Source: Ryuthela nishihirai
Taxonomy: Eukaryota; Arthropoda; Arachnida; Araneae; Heptathelidae
Length of the DNA stretch: 64,000 nt
Direction of reading: 5' to 3'
Assembly (NCBI GenBank): GCA_038380435.1
Contig: JAWZYU010000013.1
Location: 15,265,901 to 15,329,900, forward strand
The notes under the pieces were generated by a model. That model was not told where the DNA came from. It saw only the letters and a list, made by a program, of their open reading frames with translations, and did no database searches. The position numbers and the translations under genes are program-made. Shown piece by piece: positions 12,701 to 24,700 of this stretch (its first letter is position 1; every line of letters begins with the position of its first letter).

Positions 12701-15700
12701 TTTTGGTCAAATCTTGCAAAGAATTCTTACAGTGATCCATTGTTTAATGTTCTAACTTTCATAACTCATTAAATCTTTTAGGGTCACTGGCACTGTGCAG
12801 CATGTCAAATTTCAGCAGATTGAGAACATAAGTGTTAGTCAATATTGCTAACACATTTAAATGAAACTTCAATTAAAAAATGGAAATTCCTATTTGAAAT
12901 ATTTTTTGCATATATTTTATAAAAACATATGATATGTTATAAAATAAATTCTTTGCCAGCTTTCCAATTACTATTCCTTAGTATCCAAAATGCAGTATTA
13001 CTCTTTACTCTATGAAAATCTACATTCAATCAATCTTCTGATTTCAGCTCACGAGTTTGATCTGAACTGCTGTCAATTTTCCCATTAATTTTGAAATCTA
13101 CTCAAAACCAATTCCTTTTTTCTATTTGGAGTTATGCTACATTTTTGCTGTTTTTTTCTGATAAGTGTTACAACTTGTTGCTTTAGAGCTTTTTCTTAAC
13201 ACTGCTTTGGATTATTTGTTAAATTCATTTAATTATTTCATGGTTTCCTAATAAAAAGCCTTTTTTGTCATTTTCTGACAGTGAATGAAGTTTTGGATAC
13301 AGAAGCAAAAAGGCTTTCCTTGGCTTGAAAATCCATTCATGTGCAGTTTTGGGAGGGGGGAGGACAATTATGTAATTCAATTAAGGGAGTTTTAACCACA
13401 ATTCCCCCTCTCTTCTGCTATGCTGAGTTTATACAGCATAGTTTAACCTCCCCCCCCCCCAAAAAAAAAAAAAAATATGGCATTCTGAGACTATCGGAAT
13501 TTGTTTTAGCAATATTGTCCTAAGCTTAACTTAAGCACCTTGTTAAGACCCATTCAGTTCAACACTCAAAGAGATAGTGCAATGTTCAGAAAAAAAAACC
13601 TAGCCAAGAAACTGTTGCTGCACTGCCATAAATAGGACAGAAAATCCCATGAGTGTCAACAGTACAAAGTTACTTGTACTTATTTATTAAACATTCCACT
13701 CCTCTGGGGGCAGTAAGTTTATCACTTCTGCCCAAAAGCAATTAAGACAAAAATGTTACCTTGAACAATTCTAGATCATACTTTAAAGTATAACAGAGAA
13801 AAAAATTATTAAAAAAAGTCCTGTTTTAAGAGAACATTTTTATTATTCAGAAAATTTCCTTCCTATTGGTATATAACATAGGTATTTTTATTCATCAGAT
13901 TTTCCAAAACCTTTTAGTATATAATTTGCATTTAACATGACCTCTTTCTGTTGATCAGATATTTATTTTGCTAAACCCATGGACAAGTGGTTAGTGTGCT
14001 TGGCTACTTCAAAGGGACCTTGGGGTCCTGCCATCCTTGCAGACCTTCTACTATGGTATGTAAACTGATAGGTTCCAGTCAGACTATAAGGCAAGCAACT
14101 GCTTGAGGGAGTATTTATTTTATTTTTAAATAACCAACGTTCACTTTTTTTACTTGATTGAGCAATGTTGACAAAAGAGTTTGGACCATTTTCAAAGTAT
14201 ATCACTGACAAATTACAGGAAGGTGTAATTTTCCTATTTTGAATAAAAATTTATTTTCTATTCATATGTATTATAATTATTTTGTTCCTCTAAATATTTT
14301 TGTGTTGCCTGATGTTTTAATATCAACCTTGAAAAAGTCATTAAAATTAATATTGTGTTAATTTTTTTTTTCATAAAATCGAGGAATGTTGTTTAATTTG
14401 GTATATAACATGCCCTATATTTCTGTTTATTAGTTATTAGGCAAAACCAGTGCAAATATTAGCTTAGTCTGAGACTTTATTACAGTTTTTCAAGCTGTGA
14501 ACTAGAAGGGTTAAATACTAAACAAGTATTGTTAAATATAAATTAAGAAATTGAAAAAGTATCTATCTTCCTATATGCACCTTGAAAAGTAGAAAATAAA
14601 CCTAAACCATATCAATGGTGCAATCAGTCACTGAATTCACATTCGCTTCAAAGAAATATAGGATGCTGTCAATCTTTTTGAGTAGGTAAATCAGCACCCT
14701 ATCTTCCTTTGAAGTGAATATAAATTCAGTGACTGATTGCACTATCAGTATGCTTTAGGTTCATTTTCTAGTATTAGGGTACATATAGGAAGATAGGTAT
14801 TTTTTAGTGACAAAAAATTTATATATAAATTAAAAATTTTAAAAAGTACCTATCTTCAGAAACTTTCATTTATGACTCATAAGCATCAACCACATTTCTC
14901 CCCAGACTTTTTAATGGGAGGGATTAAGGTTGCCCCGTGCAAAATTTTCATCCTTTTTTGGGAGTGTGTGATGATGGTAGAGGGCACATATTTAGTATAT
15001 AATTAACTTATACACATAAATAAATTATAAATTTAGAAAGAGTATTCATATGAGTAGAACTCATATGAGCTTTCATTTGACACCTAACTCAAAACTGTAG
15101 GCTCTTGCATTTGGTAGATATAGTAGAAGAATGACTTTCACATTTCCCCTTTTTAGGGGGGAAGAAAGCAAGTGGGGTATATTTTTATTGCCCACAACAC
15201 TCCGAATACCAGAAGCTTTTATATGATATACAACTTGTTATGTTCAACTATCGTGTTCAAAAGATACAGTAGAACAATTCCTCACTTATTTTCCTCTTTT
15301 TTGAGGGAAGAAAGAATGGGAGGGGCAAAGATTTTTATAGCCCATAACATTCCCCATGTCACAAACTTTCATTTGACACACAGCCAGTTACTTTCAACCC
15401 TCACATTCTGAAGAAATAGTGGAACAATCGTTTTTCATATTTTCCCCTTTCTTGGGAGGGGGGGGGGGGAGAAAGCATGGGAATTGAGTTACATAGTTAC
15501 ATATTACAGTGTCATCAGGCTCTGATGACACTGTAATATGTAACTACGGAGAAACGCACGTAGCTCGAATGAACTGTTGGAGCACCGATAAAAGGTTCGC
15601 TGTCTTAACATCGGAGACAGGGGTATGAAAGCATTTTTATCCTGTTTTTATACTAATGTTATCGGTTTTAAAATGTTTAAAAGTACGCATCTATGTCTCA

Positions 15701-18700
15701 AACAGTAATGAAAGTGCATTTTGTGGATCCATCTGTGATATACACCAGTGATATAGAAGCAAGTGCTGCAAATCATATAATATAGTTTACATCAGAACAT
15801 TTAGTTAATGGTACAACTACAGCTTTAAGAACTCTATGGTTGCAAGAAATATAGTTGATGCATGGTATCATTGAGATTATACCAGCACACCTGTAGAACT
15901 ACGCATATGGAGTAATATGTTAGCTGCATTATAACTGTACTGCATTGTTATGAAATGACATCTATAACATCACGCCCTTGAGGACTGGTTTCTTGTTAAC
16001 GGCATCTAAATTGCATTCTTCAACATCAAAGATTGCTCATAAAGCCTGACACAACAATTATATGTCATGTTAAACATCTAATGTGCCTATGCAAGTATAT
16101 ACACCAGCAACTATCACTGGTAAATATCAATATTTTTGTCAACTAACCTAGTATACTTTATGTAAATATAAGGTATCACTTAGATTGATTGGTAATGTTT
16201 GGATCAAATATAGTTGTAATATAAGCATTACAATGATATTTTGTAAGCACTCCTTATGTTTGAAAATAGGTAATTTTATACAATTTATTGTACAGCTATT
16301 ATTGTGATTTTACTAAACTTTATAAGGAAAAATATTCAATTTTAAGTATGCTTAAATATTTGTGATGAGTTTACACCAGAGGAAATTATATTACCTGCTT
16401 AGCAGCAATTATTCAACTGGGCTGATGTCAAAATATTGAAGAAAACTACAAGTACGGAAAAAAAAAAACTGAAACAGCAAAGTAAAATCACTATTATGGT
16501 GTTGGACCACCAGTTGAGTCCAGTACAGACTGTATATGTCATGGCATAGAGTCTACCAGTGTCTGAAAGTCAGAAGAAAGGATATGATACCATTCCCCCA
16601 CAAGAAATATTATCAATTGCTACTTGTTCGAAGGAGCTGAAAAACACCGCCTGAGATGTTGTTCCAGAAGTTCCTATAGATTTTCCAGTAGGTTGATATC
16701 TGGTGACTGCAGTGGCCATGGTACGTGAAAAAGTTGTCTCACACTCCTCAAACCACTGGATGACTAGATGTACTCTGTGGATGGGAGCATTGTTATCCTG
16801 AAAGACTGTTCACTTCTCATGAAAGAAATACTATACCATTGGAGGAAGATGATCACTCAGGACTGTCAAATAGTGTTTAGCATTAATTTTGGCTTCCAAC
16901 AGAATAAGTGTACCCAAACCATGTCATGAGAAAGCACCAAACACTATTACAGAACCACCAGAACCCTTAACTATAGGTAACAAGAATCAGAGTTGTAAGC
17001 TTCCTTCAGTTGGTGTCACACATGCACTCATCCATTTGTTGGAAACAAAGGGTAGGATGATTTGTCAGACCATATCACATCCTCCACTGCTTCTGCTCTT
17101 TGCACCACTAGATACGATGATGTGTGTTGACAGGTGTAATGAGTGGCTTGTGAAGTGCAACTTGATCATGATATCCAGCTCTATGGAGTTCATGTCGTAC
17201 AGTTTTTGACTGGCCTCTCGCCAGTCAAAAACATTCACGACATGGTTTTTGACTGGTGATGTAGGTTTCGAAAACTGGCCTCTCACATCCTACATTGAAA
17301 TTTTCCTGGGTTTGCTTTTACAGACATGACGCTAGCATTTGCATGTTTCATGGCTCCATCAGTGGCATGTAAACACTGCTGTTTAACATAAACTGAAGGC
17401 TTTTTTGCAAACCTTGGTGCTTCTATTTTTCTGTTCATTACCTGTATATTGATAATATTTAATATGCATTACAGATATGGGCAAGTAGGGAAGTTTGAAT
17501 CTCTTCAACACAGTGCTACTATTATATATACCTATTGCCATAGATGTCTCCAAAGAAGCACTGCAAATAAACTTAGCATTCTCCCAAAAAATTAGATGCA
17601 AAAATATATCATGCTTAGACTTACTTAAAGCAAATATATATTAAAACTTCACAGCATCATTTAAATTTAGATTCATTATCACAATGTTTCCATAATTGTC
17701 AATGGAAATTTTCATCTGATTTTACCAAATATAAAACTAAAAGATAAGACTAGCTAAGTACATAAATACCTGTTTTGGTGGAGTGAAAAAAGTAGTTGGT
17801 GCTCCTACACCAAAAATATCTCCAAGTAGGCCAGCAGTTCCAGCAGGGGTTGTAGTGGGAGGTTGCTGCTCTGATGGTCCAAGACCAACATCACCTAACT
17901 GTATTTTTAAAATTAGCACATTAAAATTAACTGTAGTATCCATATTTTATAACAGGAGAGTAAATGTTTTAATTGAAAACATTTCTATAAAATATTAATA
18001 TAATTAAATTCACTTACTCCACTATTAAAATTATAAAAATTAATGTTATTTGAAGAATGCCCATGATAGTGCAATACAGGCAACTGTTTACTATAGAAAT
18101 TCTCAATGGTAGAGTTCTATTTTAATGTAACTACAAATTTGTGCAAAATTTCAGTTTCCTTTTTCACTCATCAGATGCAATATTTACCTAAAACTATGAT
18201 ATTTGGTATCAAGTAGACTTTTTACTATTGTGAAAGCATCTTCCTATCCTATTTGATATTAGATTGCATTTCGAGTGGCATTCAAAACGTTAACATGCAT
18301 TTGCAGAACAAAAACCATTGTACTTACTCAATGAAAGTTTTACTGTCCTACAAAGTACTCCCCTCCAGCAGCTATGCAAAGTTGCAGATGTATATGCCAT
18401 TTCTGGAATGCTTAGTGGTACCCCTGTTGGGGAACACTCTGTAACTGTGAATGAATGCATTTTGCAAGATCTTGCACCCTTGAAAAAGGTTTTCCAGCAA
18501 GTTCCTTTAAAATTTTTTGGAAACAACCAAAAATCGCATGGTGCAAGATGGGGTCTTTTGATTTTTTCTTGCTCCAGATAGGCCATAACTTGCTGGGTTT
18601 TGTTAGCATGCACTAGCATTATCATGAAAATGAGAACCCTTAACATGCCTGTTGTTTGGCACTGCTCTTTCATCTCCTTAACCATTTTGGACAAAACAAT

Positions 18701-21700
18701 GTTGGTGTAGTAATGGCCATTTATAGTAATTTTTCCAGATAAGGTGTCCACAGCTACCATTCTTCAGGAATTGAAAAAAAATTGTGAACATCCTCTTCCT
18801 TGAGTGAAACTCTTGTTGGAGAATTTGGGGATGCAGTTCATCTGGGGATGCAGTTCATCTGGGAATTCTGGGGATGCAGTTCATCTGGAATTTGGGGATG
18901 CAGTTCATCTTCTGCAACCCAAACATAGTTGTCCATCTTTATGGGAGTTGTATAGAATAAAACCATGTCTCATCACCTGTGACAATGTCTGTTAACTGTT
19001 TGGTGACGCTAGGCTCAAACATTGTCAGAATCTCCTTGCACAAGTTGACTCTAGCCCTTTTTCGCTGTCCTGTCATTTTGTGAGGTATCCATTTGGTGCA
19101 AAGCTTTGGAAATTTTAAATATTGATGAATAATAATTTCTGCACTGCCAATCGATACACTGACATCTAAACTTATTAACTGAATGGTGATGTGTGAATTT
19201 TCCTTAACGAGTTCACATCAGCAGTGATGGTTCTCTTGTTCACAACCTCCTTTGCTCTTCCTGCACGAGGGAGGCCTTCGAAGTGGCTAAAAAGTGAGGG
19301 AGGCCTTCGAAAAGTCCATTTTAACCCAGCACAGCCCACTGGGCAATCTGTCCAGTGGGCTGTGCTGGGCCCACTGGCAACAACAGCTGGTAAAACAACA
19401 AACCCACTGGGTTATCTCCACCAGAGAGCAGGACTATTTCTTGACATCCTTTAACTGCTTTAGTAAAACGTGAATACATTGAAATATATAAACTAATTTC
19501 AAATTTACACTTAAGATTTTCATTAATATGTTGCTGTCTCTCAATAAAATGTAGTCATTATTTAAAATTAAGCTCTGAATAATTTTTTAGACAACTTATT
19601 CTGGTTGTTCTGATTGTGGAATCAAAGAATGGATGAAAAGTGATACAGCAATCACGGCTTCCAAATTTTGACGGATCAGGAAATCACTGACAGTATTCAA
19701 GAAGAGTATAATAGTGAAGGGGAAGATGAGGAACAAAATGAAGATTTCCTCCCATAGTGAAGCCTTCAACTTTCTTGAAATAGCAATGAAATGGTATGAA
19801 AAGCAGGATGAATGTAAACTTACAAGACTTACGACCTCAACAAGTTTTGTCTGCTAAGCAATCATCATTGTTAGACTTTCTCAAATAGTGTTTCGAAAAT
19901 GTTAATTTATAATTACATTTATTAATTTTTAATGCTTTGCATGTTTCAAAAGTTTTTTAGTTTCTATTATTATTAAAATAATAGATTATAATAGTGTTTT
20001 TACAAGGATAAGATTTTTTTTAATTCTTAATCCAATTATCTGATCATCTTTGTCATGAATTAGTTTGAATACTCAGCATTTCTACTGTATTATTACACAA
20101 ATTATGAGATTTCAGCTTTGTTTCTTAGCTATACTATCAAACTATGCTCATATTGAAAAACAATATACTATGACTTATTAAATGTCGGGGCCTAAATAGT
20201 AGCCCATTTTTGAACTGTAGTTAGGTAATAGTGCAGAATTTGTAAATAGTGGGTGGGTCTCAGACAAGGATGCCACACATTTGTTTTGATGTGAAGATTC
20301 CCTTTTAGTGGAAACAGAATTGTACAGCTACTATAGAAAAGTGATTTTATATGAAAAATGGCAAAAGTGCAGTATTGGGTCCTCAGCCACCATCTGGTTT
20401 TATTTCACCGCGGTGAAAAAAAAAAGTCTGAATGGTAAAAGTAGTCCGCTCCACATCTACCTTGAGATGCATATTGAGGATAAATATATATATAATTTAA
20501 CGGATATATATAAAAAAAGAAATATGCAATGCTACATAGAAGAAAATCAGGTTTCTGCACTTAAAAATATTACTGAGAATAATCTTATCAAAACAAGTTT
20601 TTATTAACAACGTTTATCGCTACAAAATGAACCCTCATTTCACACTTAACCCCCCCCCCCTCGAAAATTAATCAATTTCATCAAAATTAGATTTTATTAA
20701 TAACTCTTATCACTAAAGAATAAACCTTTGTTCTGCACTTAAAAAAAGCCCCAAAAATTTATATTCTTGTCAAAACTAGATTTCATTAACAGCTCTTATT
20801 GCTAAAGAATAATTCCTTGTTCCTTTGCGAAAAAAAAAAAGCCCCAAAAATAATCTCATCAAAAGATTTCATTAACAACACTTATTGCTAAACAATGAAA
20901 CCTCGTTTTGCACTTAAAAAAAGCCCCTAAATGAAATATCAGAAGTAAATTTCCTTAATAACACTCATCACTAAAGAATCAACTTAAGCCCCAAAAAGAA
21001 ATAATCTCATTAGAGAGAACTATTCTAAACAGCACATATCAGTCATAAACATTGGAACATGCAGATGGATATCATATTGCAACTCAATGTTACAGGTTTT
21101 CCTGGGGAAAAGTACATGGCAGCTTAGGACCCTATAATGCATCATAGCCAAAAAATTTTCTAAAATTTTAAAATAAAAAACTTTAACATTTTGGGTACAT
21201 CTTTTATGTAATGACATGTTCAAAAATTAATTGAAATAACTCCATGCAATAATTATGTGGTTCTCAGCTAATTGTAATTTAATCTGTAACTGGATACAAG
21301 CAATAAATTGTACATTGAAGCCTAGGCTACTATTCGGACATTTATTATATCGTATAAAAACAAAATGTTTGTGTGTCTGAGTGTCAACACTAACTCCAAA
21401 ACCAAGATTCTAGAAGGCTAGAACTTTGTATGCATGCTTTAGCAAGACCTGAAGATGTGCACCTCAGGCATTTTTTTTACTTCTACATTTGTTTCGCACC
21501 TAGGGTCATTTGTTATGATGGCTGCAATGTATTCATTTAGTACTTGAAATAATGAGGAAGGTAAAATATAATGACTATGCTTTGAATAACCCATACCTGG
21601 TCTAGTGGTTAACATATCTGACTACGAAATCAGAGGGCATGACTCTGTATGTGTTTGCATATTATATGAAGCACTAGGTCAGGCCCAGTACAGCTTCTAG

Positions 21701-24700
21701 GTTATCTCTGTCCTAAACTCCAAACATTTTAGGAGAGTAGAGTCTTCCCTTTACAAAAATTAATTAAAGTGAGTATATTTATTTCAGAATCCAAGCAATG
21801 CCAGGTAAATCTGCTAGTATAAATATAAAAGTCTAAAAATGAGAAAGCTTACAAGACTATCAAGACCACCACCCAATAAGTCAACTGCAGCTGTATTTGT
21901 AACAGGTTGAGTATTCTGTGGGAGCTGTACTACATTTGTAGGTGGTGCATTCAGGTCAATACTTAGAAGATCTCCAATAAGACTATCGCCACCACTAGGT
22001 ATGACTGTTGGCTGCTCTGCAAGTACAGCATTTGTGGCATTTGGACTTCCAACTGGAGCTTCTTCTGTTGATCCCAACCTGTAATGTACAACAGGAAACA
22101 ATTACACCTTGTATATGTATACGTTTTTGATACACTTTAAACAATGCTTTATCTAAAATTTGTATCTTTCCATTAGCTTAAAAAATTTTAATACACGAAA
22201 AACATTTAATATATTGGTTTTGCTCAGCAGTAAAAGAATTGTCTAATTCATGGATGTGCAACCTTATGACACATAAACCAGGTTGCCCAGCCCACTGAGT
22301 GAACGTAAAAAGGTACTTATATTTTTGTGTGATTGGGAAATGGTATTCAATTTAAAATAATTTATGTTCAATCTTACAGAGAAACCATACAGAAGTTCCA
22401 GAATTTAATCAACATACTGTGGAATAAAGAAAGAGGTATTGGTTATTTTTGCACAGTTTTTAGATTGTTACAGTAATAATTATCATAGGGGGAGGGGGCT
22501 GTTAAATGTTAGAAATTACTGTCTCACCTCAGTATATGGTGAATTATTTCTACTAATTTCCTGATGAAATGTGTCATTCAATACACTACTTCTATTATAT
22601 ATAATATTAGTGCTGCCATCTAGAGCTAAATGTTTCTAGATGGTCAAAGAGCAGAAAGCATATTATATAATATCTATAATTTCTGGATGGGTGGATGAAC
22701 AGAGACGTGTGATGTCATCGGTGACAGAATTTGTCAGTTCCCCTGTAATTCCATGGCTACTTGAGTGATCAGTCCCAAATTTGGTGGGGTGATCTCACTT
22801 ATTCTAGCCCTGTTGGGTTCCTAGCTGCCATGGGTCAGGTGATCCCTTGGAAAATGTCTGAAACTACTGGGGTGCTGCTGTCACTTACCTTGTGAATGGA
22901 GCAGTATGTTGTCACCATAGTCACAGGTGTGGAAAGCTGCGAATGAGCTTATCAATGGGAAGAGTGATCAAAGGACATACACTTTGAGAAAAACTTTTGA
23001 TGTGGGCTTAACTGTTTCTACTAATAATGGTTACTCATAAAATACATTTCTTAGGCTATTGATCATTAAGGAATTTTTGGGAAATAAACACTAACATATT
23101 TTTACTTTCATCATACTAACAGTAATGAAAGATATCCTTGGTAGTGTGAAATGGCAGGATGAAAATTATACTAGGTTAAATCTAATTAGGACCAAATTAT
23201 TGGTTTAAGTTAAGAATATTAACTGAATTAATTTTTGAATTTTATAAAAAATAGTCACATTTATTTGAAATAGCCAAAAACTGAAAAACAAAAAAAAAAA
23301 AAATAAATAAATAAAAAAAAAAAACGTATTAAATATAGAAAGTGTCTAGTCATCATTTTTATTTTGTTACTATAATAAAATAATACTCATATGTTTTTTT
23401 AAGTGCTCCCTGTGACCTCTTTTGTGACACTTAATTGGCAACCTAAGTGATACTACTTTTATTGATCACGTCCACAGAAGCAAAATAATTTGTTAACAAT
23501 GAATCCAAAAAACCTTCATCCTGCTCTTTTCTTTTTATCTGTGTGCTTCCATATCTTTTTTTTTTTGGTCCTCTATACCCACTGTATCTTCATCTTCCTT
23601 CCTAAGCAGAGTTGGCAACCATAGTTACAGCACCCCCCCCCCCCCCACCACCAACTCTTCCCAAGCAGTCACAAAAGATGCAAAGTGGCAAAAGTAACGA
23701 CCTTTGCAATAGGGCTATATAAAAATTACCAGGCTCAAAGTGATTGTCAATCTATAAAAGTTTTGGAAAGAATGACATAGCTGTACATAATAGCTTGATA
23801 CTTTAGGAATATACTTATTAGTATTTTCTACATTTTATCAATACAATTAACATGCTATGTCAGCTACCTGTATAATCTGAGTAAATGTTTCTTAAAATCT
23901 ACAATGCAGAGACAATACATCACACTTATATTTTACCAATTTATAAATTACATATAATAATCTAACATATTAATATATATGATACATACGAATTTTGTCT
24001 TGGTGGAAGGGACTTGCGAATTCCTAAACGACCTTCAACGAAAGCTGAAGGAGGTTTATGGTATACTGATGCAAGGCTACTAATATGACATATAAGTTCA
24101 TCTAGCAATGAAGGCTCCAAAAGATCTGTCTCTTCTGATATCAGAGGCTTCTCTGCAAGAACAACTTCTTTAGCAGCAGCTGGGTCAGTGGACAATAAAC
24201 GCCAGTATATAAAGCCACGGTCACGTAAATCTGGGTTGTCACTGTCTTGGGTGGCTAAACTCAGTACTTGTTGAACAAGTTCTTGTGTCTCTGTAGGTCT
24301 TTTCAAGAACAGTTTCACTATTGCTGTTAACAACTGCAACTGTACCTAATGAAAGGAAGACAATAATTACCACTGATACATATTTATTAAGCATTCCAGT
24401 CTTTATTAACCTCTCAAGTGCATGTAATGGGTTACCATTTCAAAATAATTGCTCTAGCAATACCATTAATATAGTCAATCAAGATTTTTTGAGCTACCTG
24501 CAGTACTCTTCAGTATTTTGTTAAATTATATTGACAACAAAAGTTGTCATATACACATTGTAATGGCCATTATGAAAGGACATTATACAGGGTGTCTCAA
24601 AAATATAGGTACAAACTTTAGGGGAGGTAGATAACATCTAAAGGAATGAGAATTGCATAGGAACCCATAACCGGAAACGTCGCTGTAAGTCAATAGGTGG

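Larger units (their letters stand above)
12031..17769 (-). other. 5.7 kb intron with Tc1 relic, SINE B and palindrome/tandem-repeat element
   Basis: Holds the palindrome 12489-12534, AT-rich dispersed repeat pieces 13020-14470, SINE B 13975-14127, the repeat element 14545-15480, the palindrome 15494-15546 and the Tc1 relic 16490-17340. 15560-16450 shows nothing. Confidence 0.65.
17899..21852 (-). other. intron with mariner and Tigger relics, minisatellite and a tRNA-like SINE
   Basis: Holds the mariner relic 18290-19260, an 18-bp-arm palindrome at 19325-19369, the Tigger relic 19600-19890, the minisatellite 20550-21012 and a tRNA-like SINE 21594-21770. 19900-20540 is AT-rich with nothing recognised. 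Confidence 0.65.

Noticed and set aside
17783..17998. Plus-strand open frame of 71 codons opposite the hinge exon
   Set aside because: It is the shadow of the minus-strand beta-adaptin hinge exon 17770-17898; no other support.
18819..18912. CRISPR-like array
   Set aside because: The four direct repeats have almost no spacers and lie in a eukaryotic transposon; it is a minisatellite.
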